A stretch of 64,000 bases of DNA from Brevibacillus thermoruber 423. GTDB lineage: Bacteria; Bacillota; Bacilli; Brevibacillales; Brevibacillaceae. The stretch covers positions 1-64,000 of the forward strand of contig NZ_ATNE01000017.1 of assembly GCF_000454065.1 (NCBI RefSeq), given 5' to 3'. The position numbers were made by a program, and so were the translations under genes. Shown here one piece after another: positions 35,588 to 43,769 of the stretch. The notes below the pieces were generated by a model. It did no database searches and was not told the DNA's origin. It worked only from the letters and a program-made list of their open reading frames with translations. Within the stretch, counting starts at the first letter, position 1. Each line of letters opens with the position of its first letter.

Positions 35588-36496
35588 TTACAGCCGGGCG
35601 CCAATGCCCATGAAGGCGGGCCCCATTACCAGGTACAGCAGGGGTACGCCCATCAGCACGATCACAAACGGCAGCAGCCGGACGTTCAGCCGATTCATGT
35701 GGGCGGAAGCCTCGTCTTCCTGCTGGCGGACCTGCTCCTCCACCTGTACGGCCAGCATGGGGGCCACGCTTACGCCTTTGCCGATCGCCTCGTTGATCTC
35801 CAAGGCGATGGCCGTCAGCGTATCCACTTCCCAGCGAAAGGCCAGTTCCTCCAGCGCCTTGCGCCAACTGCCGCAGCGCTTCTCTTCCACTTCCAGCCTG
35901 GCAAGTTCGCGTCCCAGCCTCCCGTCAAAGCGGCGGGCCGCCTGTTTGACCGCTGCCTGTATCGGCATGCCCGCCTCAACGAGCGCCTGCACAATGCTGA
36001 AAAAGACCGGCACCTGTTCCGCCATCTCCGCTTTCGCTCGCTTGTCCGCCCATTCCAGGAGCAGGGTGGGCAGCAAAAACGTCAGGACGGCCCCCAGCAT
36101 CGGCCAGGCAGCCAGCACACTCCACTCCCGCCCGCTGTACAGCCGGGCAGCCATCTGCAAGGCCGCTCCCAGCATGACGGCACCGCCCACCGCCTTGGCC
36201 AGCACCACTTCCGTCACCGTGATCGGGGAGCGCAGACGGTAGAGCATGTCCGCCGTTTTCTTTCGGTCCACGCCCGTCCATCGGCACAGCGACTCCAGCC
36301 ACCGTTCACGCCGCTCCAATGCGCGTACGATCGTCCAGGAGGAACGCCGCCGGCGAAAGGATTCCGCCAGGCGGGCCTGCCGCTCCCGCTCGATCCGCCC
36401 GAACAAATTTCCCTCATCCGCAGCCGTCTTTTCCAGACAGGCGGGCAGCCCAAATAAGAGCACGGCCACCCCGGCCAGCGCGCTGATCAACAACAC
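35588..36496 (-). CDS. Tad locus 2: TadC-like platform protein
   Basis: A 302-residue T2SF-domain membrane protein with an N-terminal helix, a central pair and a C-terminal helix pair. The conserved cytoplasmic stretch includes QVPVFFSIVQALVEAGMPI and the C-terminal RLLPFVIVLMGVPLLYLVMGP. The GTG start has AAAGGAGG 8 nt upstream. It is 4 nt after tadB. Confidence 0.85.
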   Translation of the reverse strand: MLLISALAGVAVLLFGLPACLEKTAADEGNLFGRIERERQARLAESFRRRRSSWTIVRALERRERWLESLCRWTGVDRKKTADMLYRLRSPITVTEVVLAKAVGGAVMLGAALQMAARLYSGREWSVLAAWPMLGAVLTFLLPTLLLEWADKRAKAEMAEQVPVFFSIVQALVEAGMPIQAAVKQAARRFDGRLGRELARLEVEEKRCGSWRKALEELAFRWEVDTLTAIALEINEAIGKGVSVAPMLAVQVEEQVRQQEDEASAHMNRLNVRLLPFVIVLMGVPLLYLVMGPAFMGIGARL

Positions 36497-36500
36497 CGGG

Positions 36501-37400
36501 TCATCCTCCTTTGTGAATGCCTTTGCGGGCGAGGTGGCGGATCACCTCTCCGCCGGTCAAAATGGAGAGCAGCGCGCCCAGGATGGACAGGCGCCCCTGA
36601 ACCGTTGCCGTCAGCGGATCAAAATGGTGCGGATTGTTTGCGTACAAGGCGGTGACAAAGACAAACGGCATGACGCTCAGCACGTTGACCTGCGCCACGA
36701 TCTGTGCCGTCGCCGCCCTCTGCCTGCGCAGCGACTGGCGCCGCCTGAGGATGGTGGACGCCGCCAAATCAAGCGTTCTGGCCATGTCTCCGCCCATTTC
36801 CCGCTGAATCTGCACGATGGTCGCCAGATACCGGACGTCTGCCGAGCCCGTCCGCCGGTAAAAGGCCGCCATCACCTTATCCAGCGGCACCTGCGCCCGC
36901 AGCAGCTCCACCACCCGGCGGTATTCGTCCGTCACGGTCTTGTTCACGTACGGACTGGCTGCCACCTGTTCAAATGCGTGCAGGTAGGACGGGGAGGTCC
37001 GGAGCGAGCTTGCCATCAAGCGAATCGCCTTTACGTTATCCTCTTCAAACCGGTCTTTTCGCCTCGCCCCCAACACGCTGACCAGCCGCTCCGCAAACAG
37101 GATGCCTGCGGGCAGGGCGGGAAGCGCCAGCCACCAGGAGCGCAAAATCTGCCCGCTCAGCCCGTATGCAACCAGTCCGAACAGGCAGACCAGCGCCGCG
37201 TACTGATGGACCCCCATTCCTGAACCCGACTGCTGCAGCCGCTCGTCCAGCCGGTCCCACACGGTCTTTCGTTCCTTTTGAAGCTGATCGACGATCGCGT
37301 GCCTGCCCGCCGGTCCGCCCTGAAAGAAACGGCGGGGAAGCAGCAGCAGGACGACTCCCGCGCCGGCCCCGGCGGCAACCAACATTCCGATATCGGCCAT
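36501..37400 (-). CDS. Tad locus 2: TadB-like platform protein
   Basis: A 299-residue T2SF-domain membrane protein with a helix at 5-22, two central helices and a C-terminal one. The segment FEEDNVKAIRLMASSLRTSPS and IQREMGGDMARTLDLAASTI is the family core. Adjacent tadC completes the platform. Confidence 0.85.
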   Translation of the reverse strand: MADIGMLVAAGAGAGVVLLLLPRRFFQGGPAGRHAIVDQLQKERKTVWDRLDERLQQSGSGMGVHQYAALVCLFGLVAYGLSGQILRSWWLALPALPAGILFAERLVSVLGARRKDRFEEDNVKAIRLMASSLRTSPSYLHAFEQVAASPYVNKTVTDEYRRVVELLRAQVPLDKVMAAFYRRTGSADVRYLATIVQIQREMGGDMARTLDLAASTILRRRQSLRRQRAATAQIVAQVNVLSVMPFVFVTALYANNPHHFDPLTATVQGRLSILGALLSILTGGEVIRHLARKGIHKGG

Positions 37401-37412
37401 CGTTTGTCCCTC

Positions 37413-38897
37413 CTACATCGGGATGGGCGTCGGAAAGAAGACGCGTTCCGCCTCTTCCGGACGCAATCCCTTTTCCAGCCAGCGCCGCACCAGCTTCTCC
37501 GGCTTGTAGCCGGTCCATTTGAACTGTCCCACCACTCTGCCGTCCCGTACGCCTGTCGGTTCGTACACGTAAATGTCCTGCAAATAGACGCGGTCGCCAA
37601 TGACCTGCCGGACGTTGCAGGCCCGCCGGATCAGCTCCTCGTGCGACTGGCCGGTTCCCACCACCTCGGTGATCGCCACCACTTTGCGGCTGCCGTCCTC
37701 CTCGAACCGCTTGACCTGCACGATCAGGTCGAGAGCCGAACCGATCATCAGGTTGCGCTCCAACGAACTGTACGTCTCTTCCGCTTTGCCGAACAGGATG
37801 GGCAGGGTGGAATCGACCAGCGCCCGCGGTGAGTTGGCGTGGGCCGTGCTCCAGCTTCCCGGGTGGTCGGTGTTCATCGCCCACAGCATGTCGACGATCT
37901 CCCCTCCGCGCGCCTCGCCGACGATAATCACGTCCGGCCGCTTGCGCAGCGAAAGGCGGACACAATCTCGGATGGAAAACCCGCCTTTTCCCTCGTGGTT
38001 GGGCGGTTTGGCCAGAAAACGGCGGACGAACGGATGCTGCAGCTTCAGTTCCAGCACATCCTCGATGGTGATGATGCTCAAGTGGTGGGGCACGTATTGC
38101 GAGATCAGATTGAGCAGATGGGTCTTGCCCGACCCCGTCCCGCCGCTGACCAGCCCGGATGCGCGGGACAGGCCGACCGCCCACTGCAAAAAGAGAAGCA
38201 TCGGCTCGCAGATCGAACCGTAGGCCAGGTAGTCCGCCTCTGTCAGCAGATCGCGGTGTTTGCGTATCGTCAGCATGTGGCCGTCCGGCGAAATGGAGCG
38301 GTGGGCAGCCGCGATTCGAGAGCCGTCAGGGAGCTGGGTGTTCAGTTCCGCCTTGGTTTCGTTAAACTCCCGGCCCATCGCGGCGGCCATCTGCTCCAGC
38401 AGGCGGAGCATCTCCTCCTCGTCCCGGAACACGGGAACATCCGGCACCTCCAGCCTTCCCGTGCTCTTTCGCTCCACCACCAAGCGGTCGTAGCGGTGAA
38501 ACAAAATCTCCGTGATGTCCGGGTCCTCCAGCAGCGGGTCCAAGGGGCCCCAGCCAATCAGCGAGCGCAGCAGCCGCTCCACCTCTGCTTCCAAATGGGC
38601 GGAGGCAAGCGTCGTGTCGGTCTCCAGCAGCAGGCGGATATCGCGGGCCAGCTCGTCCAGATACGCCGGCTGATGCTTCTCTTCCCACAGCCGCTTCCCG
38701 TGTTTCTCCACAATCTGCGTGCGGACGGCCGCCTCTGTTTCCGCCGGCACCCGCTTGTCCCCGGCCGGCTGCGGCATGTGCATCCGCTCGTTCAGCGTTT
38801 GCGACGCACGCGCCGTTTCCCGCACATGCGACCGCAGGTCAAACCGCTCCCGTCCCGCCGCCTGAATCCCCAGCAGCGTTTTTCGGTCAAAATTCAT
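37413..38897 (-). CDS. Tad locus 2: TadA/CpaF-type secretion ATPase
   Basis: A 494-residue ATPase with the usual N-terminal all-alpha domain (about 50-130), Walker A GGTGSGKTHLL, the Asp box IITIEDVLELKL, and Walker B/His box RPDVIIVGEARGGEIVDML followed by STAHANSPRALV. It drives pilin polymerisation at the membrane. It is more canonical than its counterpart in Tad locus 1; the two are clearly different copies rather than a recent duplication. Confidence 0.92.
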   Translation of the reverse strand: MNFDRKTLLGIQAAGRERFDLRSHVRETARASQTLNERMHMPQPAGDKRVPAETEAAVRTQIVEKHGKRLWEEKHQPAYLDELARDIRLLLETDTTLASAHLEAEVERLLRSLIGWGPLDPLLEDPDITEILFHRYDRLVVERKSTGRLEVPDVPVFRDEEEMLRLLEQMAAAMGREFNETKAELNTQLPDGSRIAAAHRSISPDGHMLTIRKHRDLLTEADYLAYGSICEPMLLFLQWAVGLSRASGLVSGGTGSGKTHLLNLISQYVPHHLSIITIEDVLELKLQHPFVRRFLAKPPNHEGKGGFSIRDCVRLSLRKRPDVIIVGEARGGEIVDMLWAMNTDHPGSWSTAHANSPRALVDSTLPILFGKAEETYSSLERNLMIGSALDLIVQVKRFEEDGSRKVVAITEVVGTGQSHEELIRRACNVRQVIGDRVYLQDIYVYEPTGVRDGRVVGQFKWTGYKPEKLVRRWLEKGLRPEEAERVFFPTPIPM

Positions 38898-38909
38898 CGT
38901 TTCCCCTCC

Positions 38910-40310
38910 TTACCGCCACAGCCATTTCAACAAGGCGGGCCGCTCCTTCGCTTTTCCCTTGACGCTGCCGCTTTCGGCCGCGTCCAGCGGCAGCAGGATG
39001 CTGCCGAGCGCTTCGATCGCCTCTTTCGCCGCGCTTCTGCCGGGATGAAGCACAACCGGCGTCCCGGTGTTGATCGACTTTTTCACTTCGGCGTCATCCG
39101 GGATCGGATGGATCTTTTTGCTCGGATGCAGGTGAAAATACGCCCGAATCTCGTCCAGCGTAAACATCTCCCTCTTCTGCAGCCGGTTCATGCACAATTG
39201 AATCCGCTCCTCCGGGTATTCCGCCTCCCGGAGCAGTTTTAACATCCGTTGAATATTTTCAATAGAATCAACCACCGGATTTCCGACCATGACCACCCGC
39301 TCGGCAAAAAACAGCGCCTGGATCGTCGCGTCCGTCGTATCGGGAGCCGTGTCGATCAGGATCACGTCGTACGCGCTGTGTTTGAGCGTTTCCAGCATCA
39401 GGTACAGGTGGTAGTCGCGAATCTCAAAACTGTGCCGGATGTCCCGCGGCGACGTGAGCACGTGAAGGCCCGTCTCTTCATAGGTGACGACGTACTTGTC
39501 CACCTCTTCGGGCTGCGTGTGTACGGCCGCGACATACTCCTGCCACTCCTCGGGGCGTACGTCCAGCGGATCTCGGCCGTGACGGCGAACCAGCTCGTGC
39601 AGCCGGGCATCGATTTCCTGCACCCAGGTGAACAGGTTGGGCGAACGCGGCAGATTGAGCGACGTGGCGAACGTGCCCAGATCCAGGTTAAAGTCGACTG
39701 CCAGCACCTTGAGCGGCCGTCCGTCCCGCTTTTGCAGGGAAAAGTAGACCGCCAGCTCCCGCGACAGAAAGGTCTTTCCCACCCCTCCCTTGGGGCCGTA
39801 GACGGTAATCAGGTGCTTGGTCGACGAGCGGCCCGCCAGGTAAGGCTGGACCGGTCTCGCCTCGGCGGCGTGCAGACCGGGCGTAGGTCCTGTCTCCCCG
39901 GCAAACGATGGGGCTCCTCCCGCCTGCACTCCCCCCATCGGCAGGACCTGCAGGGAAGCGAGCTGCATCGCCAGCGCCTCCAACTGTCCGGGCTGGATCG
40001 GCTTGGCGATCACCCAGATGCCCAGGTTGCGAAAAAACGGTTCCCACGCCAGCTCCCGGGTCCCGCAGGCGGCGATAAACGCCAAATGGGGAAACGCCAG
40101 CCGAAATTGCTGGCACAGCACGCCCCGTTCCGCCTCCTTGATCCCGCCCAGCAGCACCAGATCGGGCCGGGCGTCACGCAGCATCCGCCAGGCGGCTTCC
40201 ACATTCTCCGCCTGGCCGCACGGCTCCAGCCACCGGCTGCCCGCCAACTGCTCCCCAAGCGCGCTGCCCACGGCGGGATCGTCATCCACGATCAGCAGTC
40301 GTTTTCTCAC
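38910..40310 (-). CDS. Tad locus 2: TadZ/CpaE-type ATPase with pseudo-receiver
   Basis: A 466-residue protein. The N-terminal ~120 residues resemble a response-regulator receiver (LLIVDDDPAVG, WVIAKPIQP), but the phospho-acceptor Asp is Gly in PDLVLLGGIKE, so it is a pseudo-receiver. The C-terminal ParA/MinD ATPase has an intact deviant Walker A, GPKGGVGKTF, and DVILIDTAPDTTDATIQ. It probably positions the pilus. GTG start at 40310 behind GAGGAGG, overlapping the cpaB stop. Confidence 0.87.
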   Translation of the reverse strand: MRKRLLIVDDDPAVGSALGEQLAGSRWLEPCGQAENVEAAWRMLRDARPDLVLLGGIKEAERGVLCQQFRLAFPHLAFIAACGTRELAWEPFFRNLGIWVIAKPIQPGQLEALAMQLASLQVLPMGGVQAGGAPSFAGETGPTPGLHAAEARPVQPYLAGRSSTKHLITVYGPKGGVGKTFLSRELAVYFSLQKRDGRPLKVLAVDFNLDLGTFATSLNLPRSPNLFTWVQEIDARLHELVRRHGRDPLDVRPEEWQEYVAAVHTQPEEVDKYVVTYEETGLHVLTSPRDIRHSFEIRDYHLYLMLETLKHSAYDVILIDTAPDTTDATIQALFFAERVVMVGNPVVDSIENIQRMLKLLREAEYPEERIQLCMNRLQKREMFTLDEIRAYFHLHPSKKIHPIPDDAEVKKSINTGTPVVLHPGRSAAKEAIEALGSILLPLDAAESGSVKGKAKERPALLKWLWR

Positions 40311-41035
40311 TAACGTTCCTCCTCTCCGTCGATCCATCGTTTTTTGGTCTTGATCAAGGCGCCGGCAAACGCCGCGTCGCCAATGCCCGCTTTTTGCCCG
40401 TCCGCCGTTGACGCCTGTCCCAGGCGAATTTTGCCGTAGTGAAGCGCATGGGTGAGCAGAACGGCCTCGTCCAGTTCGAGCGACAGGGTCACCGCCTGCA
40501 GCCGGGGATGATCCCCCTCCATCTCCCGCTGGACGCCGATGACCGGCATGTTTTTCAGGAGCAGCCCCGTGTGGGCGCCGGCGTCGTCTTCAAACGATGC
40601 GTACACGTGCACCCGCTCCCCGACGGCGACGTAGGGTGTCACACCGGACACGTTGTCGACGGGGATGCTGATGCCGGTCATGGATGCTCCCAATGCCCGC
40701 TCCTGCCCTGCTTCTCCCGGCTGTTCCACATCCTCCGCCAACAGCGGCCGTCCTCCCTCCACCCGGCGGGCAAGGGGCCGGCCGACGAAGCGCGGCGCCT
40801 CCTCCCACGCAATCAGCCCGGGCACCGGAGACGACTGCATGCGAAACAGGCCGCCCAGCGACAGCTCCGCCCGCTCCAGGTCGGACGCTTCCAGCCGTTG
40901 GCCGCTCTCTTTGGCGACTCCCTCCCGCAGTTTGACGTAGGCGATGGTGTGCGGCTTCAGCACGTGATATGCACCGGCCGCCACGCAGGCCGCCAACAGC
41001 AGGATCGCCACCAGCCGCAGCGGATGTATCGACAT
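40310..41035 (-). CDS. Tad locus 2: CpaB/RcpC-like SAF-domain protein
   Basis: A 241-residue protein with one N-terminal membrane helix (VAILLLAACVAAGAYHVL) and a SAF domain (VAKESGQRLEASDLERAEL, RPLARRVEGGRPLLAEDVE). Probably an external pilus-associated factor. GAGGAGG lies 7 nt before the chosen ATG; longer in-frame starts run into the leader terminator. It is the first gene of the operon. Confidence 0.8.
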   Translation of the reverse strand: MSIHPLRLVAILLLAACVAAGAYHVLKPHTIAYVKLREGVAKESGQRLEASDLERAELSLGGLFRMQSSPVPGLIAWEEAPRFVGRPLARRVEGGRPLLAEDVEQPGEAGQERALGASMTGISIPVDNVSGVTPYVAVGERVHVYASFEDDAGAHTGLLLKNMPVIGVQREMEGDHPRLQAVTLSLELDEAVLLTHALHYGKIRLGQASTADGQKAGIGDAAFAGALIKTKKRWIDGEEER

Positions 41036-41089
41036 CCCGCAACCTCCTCTCCTGTGTTCTGCCATCAGCGTACAGGTGGACGGCGGGAC

Positions 41090-41118
41090 AAAAAAAGCCG
41101 CTCCAGGTGTGGAGCGGC
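41090..41118 (-). terminator. Intrinsic terminator in the leader of Tad locus 2
   Basis: Minus strand: GCCGCTCC, 6-nt loop, GGAGCGGC, then seven T. It points toward cpaB, yet no gene lies upstream on this strand; the next genes are on the plus strand. It therefore ends a leader transcript or a small RNA, and could be an attenuator of the Tad locus 2 operon. Confidence 0.8.
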
Positions 41119-41345
41119 ACAGACGGAGGACAAAACGTTTGGATTGACGGAGAAGCATGTTTCCAGGCAGAGCGACATGCGAAACCCTACCCAGCGGAGC
41201 AGCGATTTGCGGTTTACCCTTTTCTTTCCCGCCCTGAGATCATCCAGTCGCCCCCCCGTCAAAAACCATGTTTATTTCCCCACCTCCCCGCATATGGACT
41301 TACTAGGGGGCAGCAACGAGACATTGCCAAAAAGGGGGAACGCCC
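41119..41345 (-). promoter_or_regulatory. Structured leader upstream of cpaB (possible riboswitch or sRNA)
   Basis: Between the divergent cpaB and plus-strand gene there are at least two further hairpins on the minus strand before the terminator. One has arms AAACC/GGGTTT (41182-41215); the other has arms GCATGT/ACATGC (41155-41180). The promoter is not clear; a TTGACG near 41258 lacks a good -10. I could not fit the cyclic-di-GMP (GEMM) consensus. The plus-strand promoter of the following gene must also lie here. Confidence 0.4.
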
Positions 41346-41708
41346 ATGCCCATTTACCCGTTTTTCTGTGAAACATGCGGTGTGTTTGACCTGCACCGCA
41401 GCACAGCCCTGGCAGCGGAGCCGGTCCACTGTCCCGAGTGCCGGAAACCGGCGGCCCGGCTCTTTTCCCCGGTCGGTCCGGCTGCATCCTCCCAGGCGGT
41501 GCGCACCCGGAGCGAACAAAACACGGTGCTCCACGTGGGGAAAAAGGAGCCGGCCCGCAGCTTGAAGCATCAGCACGGCCGGTACGGACATTTCGGCCAC
41601 CACGGACATCACGAGCACCACACCCATGCCCGCTCACACCGATACGGCGCCTCGCCCATGTCCCCATTTGTCCGTGGCAGGTTGGCCATTGAATCGTGGT
41701 ATGATTAG
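41346..41708 (+). CDS. FmdB-type zinc-ribbon protein with His-rich tail
   Basis: A 120-residue protein. It starts MPIYPFFCETCGVFDLHRS, with a second pair in VHCPECRKPAARLF, giving the four cysteines of the FmdB/CxxC zinc ribbon. Residues about 75-100 are very rich in His (HQHGRYGHFGHHGHHEHH). FmdB domains are often linked to amidase or regulatory genes, but the role is unknown. The His-rich tail suggests metal binding. AAAAAGGGGG lies upstream. Confidence 0.7.
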   Translation: MPIYPFFCETCGVFDLHRSTALAAEPVHCPECRKPAARLFSPVGPAASSQAVRTRSEQNTVLHVGKKEPARSLKHQHGRYGHFGHHGHHEHHTHARSHRYGASPMSPFVRGRLAIESWYD

Positions 41709-41744
41709 AGGTACCTCGATCTACCCGCAGGGCAGGTGGCTGGA

Positions 41745-42173
41745 ATGATGTCGATTGAACAGGCGACGTCACGCGACGCCGACGCCATTTGCCGTATCGA
41801 CGCGACCGTGCTGGGCGACATGGGCCGAAACGGGCAGCTTCGGCAGTGGATCGCTGCCGGACGATGTTACGCAGCCCGGCAAGACGGCGAGGTAGTGGGG
41901 TTTGCGTTCATGGACCAGTCGTTTTTTCGCCAGAGCTTTGTCGAACTGATCGTTGTGCATCCGCGCCATCAACGAAAAGGCATTGGCGAAGCGCTGCTCC
42001 TTCACCTGGAGGCGGTCTGTCCGACGGAGAAGCTGTTCGTCTCGACCAACCTCTCCAACAAGCAAATGCAGCGCCTCTGCCGCCGGCTGGGGTATGTGCC
42101 GAGCGGCATGATCGACAACCTCGACCCCGGCGACCCGGAGGTGCTTTCCTGCAAAAAGCCGCAGCGTTCCTGA
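41745..42173 (+). CDS. GNAT family N-acetyltransferase
   Basis: A 142-residue acetyltransferase. The acetyl-CoA-binding motif A reads VVHPRHQRKGIGEALLLH, with Q/R-x-x-G-x-G/A, followed by VSTNLSNKQMQRLCRRLGY. The acceptor is unknown. AGGTGG precedes two adjacent ATG codons; the first is used. The stop codon lies inside the terminator hairpin. Confidence 0.85.
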   Translation: MMSIEQATSRDADAICRIDATVLGDMGRNGQLRQWIAAGRCYAARQDGEVVGFAFMDQSFFRQSFVELIVVHPRHQRKGIGEALLLHLEAVCPTEKLFVSTNLSNKQMQRLCRRLGYVPSGMIDNLDPGDPEVLSCKKPQRS

Positions 42174-42190
42174 CGAAGCTGCGGCTTTTT
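42153..42190 (+). terminator. Terminator of the GNAT gene (copy 1 of a duplicated sequence)
   Basis: AAAAAGCCGCAGC and GCTGCGGCTTTTT form a 13-bp stem that includes the GNAT stop codon in its loop region. A near-identical sequence recurs at 44069-44107 as the coaX terminator. Confidence 0.85.
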
Positions 42191-42196
42191 GTGACG

Positions 42197-42370
42197 TCAT
42201 TTGGTTTGGAATGATTTAACTTTCGAGATGGAGTCGACAACTTTTTGTTTTCCGTATTTATTCCTTTCGATCCTCACGTCCAAAATGATCGTTTTGAATA
42301 TATCGTCATTTACCGGCAAACATCGATAAAACAGCTCTTCATGAAAATTGTATAGATTCCAAAAAGAGCT
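42197..42370 (-). pseudogene. Possible gene remnant without start codon
   Basis: Minus strand: an open frame of about 58 codons, bounded upstream by TGA and containing no ATG or GTG, reads as plausible protein (FHEELFYRCLPVNDDIFK, then IILDVRIERNKYGKQKVV). It may be the 3' end of a truncated gene. The stop lies 7 nt from the terminator repeat at the island edge. No family is recognised. Confidence 0.3.
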
Positions 42371-42390
42371 GATTCACTGTAAAATAGAGT

Positions 42391-42819
42391 ATGTTTTATG
42401 ACCTTCGGAAAGCAGGGGTTTGCTTGTTTGCTAACAACATATCCTTTGAAACGTTAAAAATTTCAGAAGCACCCGTTTCCATGCAAAAGATATTAAAATA
42501 CATGCTTATCTTTCATGACTTTCTTTCCTTCATCCGACCAAACAACTTAATCAATTTTGTTTGGCATCAACATGGGAAGATGTACATACTCATTGCTAAA
42601 CGAGTTACTTCAGAGTTTAACTCTTCCATTGAGATCACACAAATTAAAAAAAATGCATTGAATGTCTACGTTAAGTGGAGAGCTATCCCAGCTGTCGATA
42701 CAACAGATTTTTTACATGGTAAAAAACATCAGTACACCTACCAACTTGTTGCTATTAACAAGGAAATATCAAATATAGAGCATCGTTTTGGTGGGGTGAA
42801 TTTTGAAGAATTAACGTAG
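42391..42819 (+). CDS. Unknown protein in AT-rich island
   Basis: A 142-residue protein of low GC unlike its neighbours. Its C-terminal half (EITQIKKNALNVYVKWRAIP ... QYTYQLVAINKE) resembles the pattern of PrcB_C-like protease-complex domains, noted from memory. The start is uncertain; ATG codons also occur at codons 31 and 38. No clear ribosome site precedes the first ATG. Confidence 0.5.
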   Translation: MFYDLRKAGVCLFANNISFETLKISEAPVSMQKILKYMLIFHDFLSFIRPNNLINFVWHQHGKMYILIAKRVTSEFNSSIEITQIKKNALNVYVKWRAIPAVDTTDFLHGKKHQYTYQLVAINKEISNIEHRFGGVNFEELT

Positions 42820-42825
42820 TATGCT

Positions 42826-43038
42826 TTATCTCTTCGAGTCGTCTCTTAATAAAAACTTGAGTCCTCTGTAAATACCAAATGATATGCTCGGCAAAGCTAC
42901 TAGGTATATGAAGGTGAATATCAATTTCTCCATGTTCGAATAGGTAGGTTCAATCCAGGTTAGAAAAATTATATATGGTAAGCCCAAAAGCACAAATGCA
43001 GCCAATATTTTTTTTATCACTTTATAATTAAACATCAT
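42826..43038 (-). CDS. Small membrane protein, possible immunity protein
   Basis: A 70-residue protein with two predicted membrane helices (ILAAFVLLGLPYIIFLTW and IFTFIYLVALPSISFGIY). It lies 41 nt downstream of the 229-residue gene on the same strand, the usual order of toxin then immunity gene. AT-rich codon use. The role is an inference from arrangement only. Confidence 0.55.
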   Translation of the reverse strand: MMFNYKVIKKILAAFVLLGLPYIIFLTWIEPTYSNMEKLIFTFIYLVALPSISFGIYRGLKFLLRDDSKR

Positions 43039-43079
43039 TGTTATCCCCCGCTAATTTTAAAGCGTATGGAATTGGATTA

Positions 43080-43769
43080 TTACTTAATTTCCACTCCAGC
43101 ACCCAAGCCTGCAGGACCAGGGGCAACGTAGGCCTTAGCGCCTTTAGAACTAAGTTCTACTTTCGCTCCAATGGAACCAAGTGCTACAGAACCACTCACA
43201 CTAAGTGTTCTTTCGGTGAAAGGTATGGGGACATTCAAACTGCCTTCATACTTGACCATGGAAGCTTCTGCTCCTAGACCGACCCCATTTTTACCTATTC
43301 TCGCTTCCGCTTCAGCATTAGCCACTTTTGTAACCCATTGTGCTGCACCCTTATCGTTTCCTACCTCAATTAGATTAGCCGTTGCAGTTCCGCCTAATCC
43401 GTTTCCAACCTTATAGCTTGGCTCAACTTTATAACCTGCCAATTTCCCATATGTACCACTATACGTTCCAACACTTACCACATAATTTTTATCGTAGTTT
43501 TTTTTTATTTTTGAGTCTTTTGCTTGCTTCTCTACTTCCGCTCTTGTGCAATAATTTTTTCTCGCTTCTTTACTAATCTCCACCTTATCACGTAGCGGCT
43601 CTGATGCTTTTATTGTTCCGCCATTTTTTCTAGCTTGCTCGGCTATTTTATGGGCTTTCTCCATTCCAGCTTTATCACCACGGGATTTAGCTTTTTCGTA
43701 ATCACGTTTAGCTTGTTCGATGATTTTATTTTGCTTGGCTATGTTGCTACTACTTGTAATTTTGCTCAC
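43080..43769 (-). CDS. Possible secreted toxin-like protein in AT-rich island
   Basis: A 229-residue protein. The N-terminal ~95 residues are charged and helical (NKIIEQAKRDYEKAKSRGDK, RKNYCTRAEVEKQAKDSK). The rest is a Gly/Ala-rich repetitive beta region (GNGLGGTATANLIEVGND, GVGLGAEASMVKYEGS, SVSGSVALGSIGAKVELS, ending GLGAGVEIK), a style seen at the C-termini of some polymorphic toxins of Firmicutes. No signal peptide is evident. The start is GTG, with GGAGG 12-14 nt upstream. The identity is unproven; the adjacent two-helix protein supports a toxin-immunity reading. Confidence 0.5.
   Translation of the reverse strand: MSKITSSSNIAKQNKIIEQAKRDYEKAKSRGDKAGMEKAHKIAEQARKNGGTIKASEPLRDKVEISKEARKNYCTRAEVEKQAKDSKIKKNYDKNYVVSVGTYSGTYGKLAGYKVEPSYKVGNGLGGTATANLIEVGNDKGAAQWVTKVANAEAEARIGKNGVGLGAEASMVKYEGSLNVPIPFTERTLSVSGSVALGSIGAKVELSSKGAKAYVAPGPAGLGAGVEIK

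Noticed and set aside
41119-41220. Cyclic-di-GMP-I (GEMM) riboswitch in the Tad locus 2 leader
   Set aside because: Fragments such as GTAAACC and GCAAA occur, but not in the order and pairing the GEMM consensus requires. The leader is reported only as structured.
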